From Clostridia bacterium (GTDB lineage: Bacteria > Bacillota > Clostridia > Christensenellales > Aristaeellaceae): DNA of 64,000 nt. A program made the translations under genes and the position numbers. The DNA lies in the NCBI GenBank assembly GCA_017502305.1, contig JAFVVG010000040.1:1-64000 (forward strand), written 5' to 3'. Below, in pieces: positions 16,149-22,902 of this stretch. The notes under the pieces are model-generated. The model was not told where the DNA came from, ran no database searches, and worked only from the letters and a program-made list of their open reading frames with translations. Position 1 is the stretch's first letter; every line of letters starts with the position of its first letter.

Positions 16149-17048
16149 TTATTCCTCCGGCTGATAGGCGCTGGCGAAGTAAACGATATCAGAAACCTTG
16201 CGGGCGTCACGATCCGTCTTGTTGATCAGCTGGCCCATGAAAACCATCTGGGAGGAATCGCCGCCATCCAGCAGGTAAGCCACCTCCACGTTATCGCACA
16301 GCTCGTAGACCAGCTCCACCATTTCCTGGGCGGTGCAACCCACCATGCGCACGCAGATGGCCATATACTCCAGCGGGCCGGTCTGCACAATGCACATGCG
16401 CTGGCAGCGGCTTTCCGGGGCGCTCATGGTGGGGCTGGAGGTTTCCACCAGCACCGTCTGGTTATCCACGATCAGCGCCGGGCCGAAGGACAGCGCGTTG
16501 ATGACCTTCTTGCCGCTGATGGTGGTCTTGTCAATCTCAGCGGGATTGTCCGCGGCCAGCAGCACGTGGAAATCGCCGTCCTCATCGATGAGCAGGATAT
16601 CCTGGTTGGGGCCCATGGTGCTGCGGTATTCAACACCCTGGCGCAGCACATAGCTTTCAGGGCGGGTTCCATAGAAATCGCCGTTCACGGCCAGCACGGC
16701 ATTGGTGCGGCGTGCCAGCACCTGGGCCTTGGCCTGGGGAACGCGGGTAATGCGGTCGAAGCCGTCCACCGCCTCGGTACGCAGCTGAGAGGCATGGGCA
16801 ATCTTGATCTTGGCGTAATAATAGATGCAGTTGAAGTGGGTATCGCCGTTTTCCACCTTGTTCCACTCCACGCGGATGGAAGGATCCTCATAGACCCTCA
16901 CGTTCTTGTCGAACTTGCCCTGAAAGGGCAGTCCGCCGGTGGCGTCAATGGGCAGTTCCACCACCTGGGCCAGGGCTGCCAGGGGCAGCAGCGTCAGGGC
17001 AAGCGCGCAGGCCAGCACCCGTGTGAACACAGAAATCAAATTGCGCAT
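16149..17048 (-). CDS. Exported phosphodiester glycosidase family protein (NAGPA/DUF2233)
   Basis: 299 aa with an N-terminal signal (about residues 1-28, cut near ALA-QV). The family core is present: AVNGDFYG in the first motif and LLDGGDSSQMVF in the glycine/aspartate motif near the C terminus. Related human NAGPA removes GlcNAc from phosphodiesters; bacterial homologues are linked to exopolysaccharide or teichoic-acid-like polymers. It is the middle gene of an operon after an exported LRR protein and before an Lgt-like membrane protein. A second family member lies at 39722-40579. Confidence 0.82.
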   Translation of the reverse strand: MRNLISVFTRVLACALALTLLPLAALAQVVELPIDATGGLPFQGKFDKNVRVYEDPSIRVEWNKVENGDTHFNCIYYYAKIKIAHASQLRTEAVDGFDRITRVPQAKAQVLARRTNAVLAVNGDFYGTRPESYVLRQGVEYRSTMGPNQDILLIDEDGDFHVLLAADNPAEIDKTTISGKKVINALSFGPALIVDNQTVLVETSSPTMSAPESRCQRMCIVQTGPLEYMAICVRMVGCTAQEMVELVYELCDNVEVAYLLDGGDSSQMVFMGQLINKTDRDARKVSDIVYFASAYQPEE

Positions 17049-17077
17049 GATGTATTATTCCTTCCCTTTTGTGAAGC

Positions 17078-18004
17078 TTATTTCCTCTGCCAGGTTTCGG
17101 GGATGGGCTCATCCCAGCCGATATACCCGCCGCCGTTGAAAATATAGAAGATCGTATCATAATGGGGATGATCCCGCCAGCTGGTGCCGGGGAACTGCAC
17201 CAGTTCGCCGTTCCGTTTTTCCATCTGGTTGCCGGTAGCGCCCCAGGAGTAGGTCACAATCTCGCAATCCGGATGGTGCTGCCGGAGCCGCTCGACCTCC
17301 TCCGGCTTCAGGCCCTCGTTCTGCATCAGCCACACACGCTCCAGGCAGGGCAGATCATAAAGAGGGGAAAGGTCTGTAATTTTGTTGAAGCCCAGGTTGA
17401 CGTCCCGGAGCTTTTTCATATTGGCCAGGGGAGAAATATCCTTGATGTCGTTCAGGAACAGCTCCAGGTATTCCACCTCCGTCTGACCCTCCAGGGCGGA
17501 GATATCCTTGATACCCGCGTCCGCCAGGATCAGCACCTTCAGCTTGGGCATATCCCGCATGAAGGAAATGTCCTGGATCAGGCAATGGCCCACATCCAAG
17601 GCCAGAAGGTCGGGACACATGGTCAGGTTCACCATGTTCTGCTTGTTGAGCAGGGGCTGCCTGCCCAGGGTGGAAAAGGCCGTGGCGTCGGTCCGTACAA
17701 CATGAAGCTTGTTAATGTGGATGGTCCAGCCGAAGAACACCTCCGGGTATCTTTCCCGAAGCGCAATCCGCTCCTCTTTGCTGAGGGTTGCGTCCCACAT
17801 GTCAATGCGCTTCAATGCGGGCAGCTGATCCATTTCCTGCATGAGCTGCGAAAGTTTGACCTTCTTCACGCCGGACAGATCCATCGTTTCCGCCTGACGG
17901 GAAACCTCCACGCCGCACACGCTGACCATATCCTCCGCCAACGCCATGCCCAATGAAAAAACCAGCGCCGCCGCCAGCCACAGGCACATCAAACCCTTGC
18001 GCAT
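17078..18004 (-). CDS. Exported leucine-rich-repeat protein
   Basis: 308 aa from the ATG at 18004 (GGGAGGTTG upstream); the longer frame to 18037 would run over the -10 box. The signal peptide is MRKGLMCLWLAAALVFSLGM and on to ALA. About residues 130-235 hold at least four LRR units of the bacterial DISxLxxxxxLxxLxL type (DISFMRDMPKLKVLILADAG; DISALEGQTEVEYLELFLND; DISPLANMKKLRDVNLGFNK; DLSPLYDLPCLERVWLMQN). The C-terminal ~60 residues (PHYDTIFYIFNGGGYIGWDE) are unassigned. Likely binds protein or polysaccharide partners at the surface. First gene of its operon. Confidence 0.8.
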   Translation of the reverse strand: MRKGLMCLWLAAALVFSLGMALAEDMVSVCGVEVSRQAETMDLSGVKKVKLSQLMQEMDQLPALKRIDMWDATLSKEERIALRERYPEVFFGWTIHINKLHVVRTDATAFSTLGRQPLLNKQNMVNLTMCPDLLALDVGHCLIQDISFMRDMPKLKVLILADAGIKDISALEGQTEVEYLELFLNDIKDISPLANMKKLRDVNLGFNKITDLSPLYDLPCLERVWLMQNEGLKPEEVERLRQHHPDCEIVTYSWGATGNQMEKRNGELVQFPGTSWRDHPHYDTIFYIFNGGGYIGWDEPIPETWQRK

Positions 18005-18036
18005 GGGACAACCTCCCCATTTTCTGTAACATATCA

Positions 18037-18065
18037 ATTATACCGCAGAACAGGGGAAAACACAA
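18037..18065 (-). promoter_or_regulatory. Promoter of the LRR-NAGPA-Lgt-like operon
   Basis: On the minus strand TTGTGT (18060-18065), 17-base spacer, TATAAT (18037-18042). Confidence 0.65.
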
Positions 18066-18198
18066 GGCAGATTTGCCCCGGCGCCGCCCCTGCCGCCCCG
18101 GGATGTTTTTTCTCCGAACTGTTACAGGGGAAGGCTTTCTTTTTTTTGTAAACCGTACTATAATAGATGGGTATTTCCATTCACGAAAGGAGTACACC

Positions 18199-19020
18199 AT
18201 GAACAAGAATATGCTGCGGGGCCTGAGCCTCGCGCTGATCCTTTGCCTGCTGGCCCCCGTGGCCCTGGCCGCCAAGAAACCCGCCGATACCCCCACCCCC
18301 GCGCCGGTGGCCATTACCCAGACGGTTCAGCAGCCGCCGGAGGTCATCCGCAGCGTGCTGGACCTGGCCTATACCGAGTGGGAGACCCTGGCCGGCAAGA
18401 CCCTCAAGAACGTGAACAAGTATACCGAATGGCGCGGCAAGGGCATTGGCTTTGGCTGGTGCGGCGGATACATTACCTGGTGCATGCTGCAGCACGAGAT
18501 CCCCATGGAACAGCTTCAAGTGATGCAGAAAAACGATCAGGGGCCTGTGGACGGCGTTGTTCATGTGAAGGAAGCCAGCGTAGGCAAGCTCCTGCGCGGC
18601 TATCAGATGATGAACCGCTCCACCAACATCCCCCAGCCCGGCTTCCTGCTGGTGTACGGCTGCTCCTACAACAAAACCATTCACATCGGTCTGGTATACG
18701 ATGTGGTGGAGCTGGGCGGCGGCAAGTTTCGCATCACCACCCTGGAGGGCAATATGTCCAAGCGGGTGAAATTGTACATCCGCGATTACGACATGAACGT
18801 CCAGGTCAACACCAAGGACAGAAAATCCACCAACCTGACGGTGATCCCCGAGGAGGAGCGCACCCTGGAAGCCAGCAATCACCTGGATTATTCCATCCCC
18901 TCCTCCAAGCCCTCCAGCGGCGGAAGCACCAAGTATGCCTACTATGTCAACTGCTTCCTCATGCCCTGGATCCCCGAAAACATGGCCACCACAGAAAACA
19001 CACCGGAGGTGTCCGAATGA
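18199..19020 (+). CDS. Secreted CHAP-like amidase/peptidase
   Basis: 273 aa with a signal peptide (MNKNMLRGLSLALILCLLAP to ALA). After a proline-rich linker comes a domain with GIGFGWCGGYITWCM, where the first Cys is the candidate nucleophile, and HIGLVYDV, candidate His. This is the Cys-His order of CHAP/NlpC-type wall hydrolases. It probably acts on peptidoglycan, though the precise bond is unknown. The ATG at 18199 follows AAAGGAG. The stop overlaps the asnA start by 4 bp (ATGA), so the two are co-translated, an unexpected pairing of wall enzyme and amino-acid synthesis. A TATAAT lies at 18159-18164. Confidence 0.72.
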   Translation: MNKNMLRGLSLALILCLLAPVALAAKKPADTPTPAPVAITQTVQQPPEVIRSVLDLAYTEWETLAGKTLKNVNKYTEWRGKGIGFGWCGGYITWCMLQHEIPMEQLQVMQKNDQGPVDGVVHVKEASVGKLLRGYQMMNRSTNIPQPGFLLVYGCSYNKTIHIGLVYDVVELGGGKFRITTLEGNMSKRVKLYIRDYDMNVQVNTKDRKSTNLTVIPEEERTLEASNHLDYSIPSSKPSSGGSTKYAYYVNCFLMPWIPENMATTENTPEVSE

Positions 19021-20021
19021 AACTGATTATTCCCAAGGATTATAACCCCGTGCTGGACCTGCGGGACACGGAGATCGCCATCAAGCTGGTCAAGGACTTT
19101 TTCGAAACCGAGCTTTCCCGCCAGCTGAACCTGACCCGTGTTTCCGCCCCCATTATGGTCACCCCGGAAAGCGGCCTCAACGATAACCTGAACGGTGTGG
19201 AGCGTCCCGTAGCCTTTGATGTGCTGGAAACCGGCCAGATGGTGGAGATCGTCCATTCCCTGGCCAAGTGGAAGCGCCAGGCCCTGAAGACCTATGGCTT
19301 CAAGCCCGGTGAAGGCCTGTATACCGACATGAACGCCATCCGCCGTGACGAAGAAACGGATAATATCCACTCCATTTTCGTGGACCAGTGGGACTGGGAA
19401 CGCATCATCACCGAGGAGCAGCGCAACGAAGCCTTCCTGCGGGAAATCGTGGAGAAGATCTACCTCACCCTCCGCAAGACCGAGGGCTATGTCTGCGCCC
19501 ACTATCCCCACATCAAGCCGGAGCTGCCGGATCATATCACCTTCGTCACCAGCCAGGAGCTGGAGGACCGCTACCCCGACAAGACCGGCAAGGAGCGCGA
19601 GTACCTGGCCGCCAAGGAATACGGCGCCGTGTTCCTGATGTGCGTGGGCGGTGCCCTGAAGAGCGGCGAAATCCACGATGGCCGCGCCCCCGACTATGAC
19701 GACTGGTCCCTCAACGGCGATATCCTGCTCTACGATCCCATCCTGGATATCAGCCTGGAGGTCAGCTCCATGGGCATCCGCGTAAATCCCGAGGTGCTGA
19801 AAAAGCAGCTGGCCATCCGCGGCTGCGAGGAACGGGCGGAGCTGCCCTTCCAGAAGGCGCTGTTGAACGGCGAACTGCCCCAGACCATCGGCGGCGGCAT
19901 CGGCCAGAGCCGCATGTGCGTGTATCTCCTGCGCAAAGCCCACGTGGGCGAGGTGCAGGCCAGCCTGTGGCCCGACGACGTGGTAGAAGCCTGCCACAAA
20001 GCGAATATTCAGCTGCTGTAA
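19017..20021 (+). CDS. asnA: Aspartate-ammonia ligase (asparagine synthetase A)
   Basis: Cytoplasmic ATP- and ammonia-dependent synthesis of asparagine from aspartate. 334 aa, close to the 330 aa of the E. coli enzyme, with the class-II aminoacyl-tRNA-synthetase-like fold. Diagnostic stretches include LTRVSAPIMVTPESGLNDNL, GLYTDMNAIRRDEETDNIHS, SIFVDQWDWERII and the end motif GGGIGQSRMCVYLL. The ATG at 19017 overlaps the previous stop codon and follows GGAGGTGTCCGA, so it is the start despite a much longer open frame upstream. Confidence 0.95.
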   Translation: MKLIIPKDYNPVLDLRDTEIAIKLVKDFFETELSRQLNLTRVSAPIMVTPESGLNDNLNGVERPVAFDVLETGQMVEIVHSLAKWKRQALKTYGFKPGEGLYTDMNAIRRDEETDNIHSIFVDQWDWERIITEEQRNEAFLREIVEKIYLTLRKTEGYVCAHYPHIKPELPDHITFVTSQELEDRYPDKTGKEREYLAAKEYGAVFLMCVGGALKSGEIHDGRAPDYDDWSLNGDILLYDPILDISLEVSSMGIRVNPEVLKKQLAIRGCEERAELPFQKALLNGELPQTIGGGIGQSRMCVYLLRKAHVGEVQASLWPDDVVEACHKANIQLL

Positions 20022-20023
20022 GC

Positions 20024-20127
20024 AATTCAAAGAAGTGGCCCCTGGGCCGCTTCTTTGAATTTTCGCACTCCGCCGCTGTGAGCTAAAGCCCGCGGTCTCT
20101 CCTTCGTGTAAGGTATGTTTTCCGCAG
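20024..20127 (-). repeat. Multi-hairpin intergenic repeat, copy R1 (truncated)
   Basis: In reverse orientation it carries the family's box B (ACCTTACACGAAGGAG), a hairpin, box C (CACAGCGGCGGAGTGC) and the terminal hairpin (AATTCAAAGAAG stem, 20024-20062). Box A and the first hairpins are missing. The terminal hairpin directly follows asnA and may serve as its terminator. It lies between convergent genes. Confidence 0.7.
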
Positions 20128-20151
20128 GCAGCAATCAGTTTTCACCCATAT

Positions 20152-20186
20152 AAAAAGCGTCCGCTTCCAGTTGGAAGCGGACGCTT
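20152..20186 (-). terminator. Terminator of the FMN/FAD reductase gene
   Basis: A 15-bp perfect stem (AAGCGTCCGCTTCCA with its complement) followed on the minus strand by a T run. Confidence 0.85.
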
Positions 20187-20200
20187 GCCGTTTGGTGAGA

Positions 20201-22069
20201 TTACTTGGCGTATTCCACAGCGGCGGCGCCGGCAATGCGGCCGAACACAACGATGTCAGCCACGGCGTTGCCGCCCAGGCGGTTGGCGCCATGCACACCG
20301 CCGGTCACTTCGCCAGCGGCGAACAGGCCGGGGATCACGTTGCCGTTCACGTCCAGCACCTCGGTGTTGGTGTTGATCTGCAGGCCGCCCATGGTGTGGT
20401 GGATGCCGGCAGTCACCTTGATGGCATAGTAGGGAGCGGTGTTCAGGGGGTTGGCGAAGCTGGTACGGCCGAAGTCGGGGTCATTCTTGGCCTCAACATA
20501 GCCATTCCAGGTGTTCATGGTTTCGGTCAGGGCAGCACCGTCCACGCCGATGGCAGCGCCCAGCTCTTCGTAGGTGTTACCGGTGAACACGAAGCCCTTC
20601 TTCACATAACCCTGGATAACGGTGGACTTCTGCAGCATGGCGTCGTCCACGATCAACCAGGAGTAGGAGCCGGTCTGAGCGATCTCAGCGGCGGAAACCA
20701 CGTCGCGGGTACCGACTTCGTCGATGAAGCGCTTGCCCTCGGCGTTGACCAGGATAGCGCCGTCGCCGCGCAGGCCCTCGGTGATCAGGGCAGCGGTGTC
20801 AGCCTGAACGGTGGGGTGGATCTGGATCTGGTTCATGTCCACGGTGGCAGCGCCGATGGCCTCAGCCATCTTGATGCCCTGGCCCAGCAGGCCGGCAGCG
20901 TTGGTGGTCATGAAGCCATTCAGCTCGGGCTTCAGCTCAGCAACCATTTCCAGGTTGGCGCCAAAGCCGCCGGTGGCCAGGATCACAGCCTTGGCGTTGA
21001 CGGTCACGGTCTCGCCGGTCTTGCCGGTGGCAACCACGCCGCAGGCAGCGCCGTCCTTGGTCAGGATGGTGTTGGCGGTGGTCTCAAGCAGGATGGTGAT
21101 GTTCTCGTTGTTGGCGCAGGCAGTCTCCATCAGGGGAACCATGTAGGCGCCCACGGAAACGGTCTTGCCTTCAGCATTGGTGGGGCGATGGATACGCTTC
21201 ACGGAAGCGCCGCCGAAGGAAGCCACGTCGTGCAGGTCGATGTTCACGGTCTTCAGCCAATCGATGGCATCAGCGGTGCCGTTCACCATGGTGGCGACCA
21301 GCTCGGGGTTGTTCACGCCCTTGCCGCCGATCATGGTATCCAGCTGCATCAGTTCAACGGAATCGAAGTAGCCAACGGGATTGGCCTGATAGTCGTTCCA
21401 CTGCACGGTAACCTTGTTGGTCAGATCGGCGATGGCGGCGTTGTCGGCATAGGCTTCGGCAGCCTTCAGCTGCTTCTCCAGGCCGGCAGTCTCACCAAAG
21501 GTGTTGTTGTCCTGGTGAGCGGTCTTGGCAGCGTTCATGCCGCCGGTGGCCTTCACGGTGTTGCCGCCCACCAGGGCCTGGCTTTCCAGGATGATGACCT
21601 TCTTGCCGGCCTCGGCAGCGGTCAGGGCAGCGGTCATGCCGGCGCCGCCAGCACCCACGATCACCACGTCGGCTTCGTAGGTGGCGTCTTCGGCCTTCAC
21701 AGCCTCAGCCTTGGCGGCATAGTCGTCGGGATTCACGCCGGCGTTGGCCAGAGCAGCCTTGGTGGCCTCGATGATGCCGGTGGAAGTAATCGTAGCGCTG
21801 CCCAGCACGTCCACGTTCCAGGTGTTGCCCTGCTGAATGGCAGCAGGCAGGCTCTCGATGGCCTTGGAGCCGATGCCCTGGGTCTCGCCCGAGCCCTCGG
21901 CGGTCACAGCGGTGATCACGCCGTCGGTCAGGGTCACAGTAACGGTAATGGCATTCTCGCCGGCATAGCCGGTGCCGGTGCCGGTACCGGTCACGGTTTC
22001 AGCCACAGCGCCGGACATGGTCAGCATCATGACCAGGGCCAGCAGCAGCGCAGAAATACGCTTCATCAT
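20201..22069 (-). CDS. Secreted FMN-binding/FAD-dependent reductase (fumarate reductase or urocanate reductase family)
   Basis: 622 aa from the ATG at 22069 (AAGGAGG, 8-base spacing). Signal peptide residues 1-24 (ALVMMLTMSGAVAE), no lipobox. An FMN-binding domain (about 30-110) has the covalent attachment region LGSATITS, with Thr95 the candidate site. A flavoprotein domain follows, with dinucleotide motif VVIVGAGGAGMTAA (135-148), GGNTVKATGGMNAA, ILATGGFGAN and the HHTMGGLQI and GEVTGGVHGANRLGGNA motifs of the FrdA/FccA flavoprotein family. It probably reduces an external organic acceptor, with the FMN passing in electrons. The acceptor and the electron donor are not shown here. Confidence 0.88.
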   Translation of the reverse strand: MMKRISALLLALVMMLTMSGAVAETVTGTGTGTGYAGENAITVTVTLTDGVITAVTAEGSGETQGIGSKAIESLPAAIQQGNTWNVDVLGSATITSTGIIEATKAALANAGVNPDDYAAKAEAVKAEDATYEADVVIVGAGGAGMTAALTAAEAGKKVIILESQALVGGNTVKATGGMNAAKTAHQDNNTFGETAGLEKQLKAAEAYADNAAIADLTNKVTVQWNDYQANPVGYFDSVELMQLDTMIGGKGVNNPELVATMVNGTADAIDWLKTVNIDLHDVASFGGASVKRIHRPTNAEGKTVSVGAYMVPLMETACANNENITILLETTANTILTKDGAACGVVATGKTGETVTVNAKAVILATGGFGANLEMVAELKPELNGFMTTNAAGLLGQGIKMAEAIGAATVDMNQIQIHPTVQADTAALITEGLRGDGAILVNAEGKRFIDEVGTRDVVSAAEIAQTGSYSWLIVDDAMLQKSTVIQGYVKKGFVFTGNTYEELGAAIGVDGAALTETMNTWNGYVEAKNDPDFGRTSFANPLNTAPYYAIKVTAGIHHTMGGLQINTNTEVLDVNGNVIPGLFAAGEVTGGVHGANRLGGNAVADIVVFGRIAGAAAVEYAK

Positions 22070-22238
22070 TTTAGGTTCCTCCTTGTTTTGATTCCGCTTA
22101 TCGCGTTTGATCGTTAAAATAATAACATAAAAACAATAAAAATACAACATATTTTTTCAAATATTCCAGCTTAATTTGGGTCTACATCTCAAAACCGGCA
22201 CATATGCTTTCACAAAAACGCGCAAGGAGGCAAAAATC

Positions 22239-22646
22239 ATGTCGCTAACACGTGTGCGCCGCCATCGGAGCGGCGTGAAAAGCAATCAATGGCTCCAGCT
22301 GCTCCGGGGCCTGGGAGCAGCTGCCCTGGTGACCCTGGCCGGAGTCGTAATCTTCGCCCTGCTGATGCAATGGATCAAGCCCTCGGAGGGCGCTGTCCGC
22401 GTATTCAACCAGGTGCTGAAGCTGGTGTCCATCGCCGTAGGTGTATGGATCGCCGTGGGGCGGGGCAATCAGGGCGGACTGCTCCGCGGCGCGGCGGTAG
22501 GCCTGGGATACATGCTCATCGGCGTTATGCTGTACGCACTGCTTTCCGGCCAGCAGGCGCCCTTTACCTCTTACCTGGCCGACCTGGGCATGGGCATTGC
22601 CGGCGGCGGCATTGTGGGCATGATCCTCTCCAACCTGTCCCCCTGA
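22239..22646 (+). CDS. TIGR04086 family membrane protein
   Basis: 135 aa with four hydrophobic segments (ALVTLAGVVIFALLM; LKLVSIAVGVWIAVG; GLGYMLIGVMLYALL; GMGIAGGGIVGMILS) and a basic N-terminal tail (MSLTRVRRHRSG). This matches the small four-helix TIGR04086 family common in Clostridia, of unknown function. The start at 22239 follows AAGGAGG, so the open frame from 22176 is not used. Single gene, convergent with the next. Confidence 0.75.
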   Translation: MSLTRVRRHRSGVKSNQWLQLLRGLGAAALVTLAGVVIFALLMQWIKPSEGAVRVFNQVLKLVSIAVGVWIAVGRGNQGGLLRGAAVGLGYMLIGVMLYALLSGQQAPFTSYLADLGMGIAGGGIVGMILSNLSP

Positions 22647-22655
22647 CCGCAAAAG

Positions 22656-22680
22656 GCCCCCATCCGTCATGGATGGAGGC
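22656..22680 (+). terminator. Terminator-like hairpin, left flank of repeat R2
   Basis: Stem GCCCCCATCC / GGATGGAGGC around GTCAT. It is a near-copy (23 of 25 bases) of the hairpin at 22865-22889 on the other side of repeat R2. Confidence 0.7.
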
Positions 22681-22687
22681 TGCAGCG

Positions 22688-22860
22688 TGTCAAAAAAGTG
22701 GCCTTGGCCACTTTTTGAGTATCGCACTCTCTCACTGGTCGGCCTGTAAACAGCCCGACCGTCGTTCGCTCGTGTAAGGAAGCGATTTTGCGAGCAAAAT
22801 CGCGCGAAAACTGCCGCACATGTCGCCGATTTTCGACGCCACCCAGGTTTTTTGAACGTC
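22688..22860 (-). repeat. Multi-hairpin intergenic repeat, copy R2
   Basis: Reverse orientation. It has box B (CTTCCTTACACGAGCGAACG), a GGTCGGGCTG hairpin, box C (CAGTGAGAGAGTGC) and terminal hairpin TCAAAAAAGTGGCC. Compared with copy R4 it lacks about 30 bp carrying box A, the deletion ending at a repeated TCG. It sits between convergent genes. Confidence 0.8.
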
Positions 22861-22864
22861 AGAA

Positions 22865-22889
22865 GCCCCCATCCGTTATGGATGGGGGC
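22865..22889 (-). terminator. Terminator-like hairpin, right flank of repeat R2
   Basis: A 10-bp perfect stem (GCCCCCATCC / GGATGGGGGC, loop GTTAT) just downstream of the peptidoglycan-binding protein gene on the minus strand. Duplicate of 22656-22680. Confidence 0.7.
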
Positions 22890-22902
22890 TGATATAATAT
22901 GC

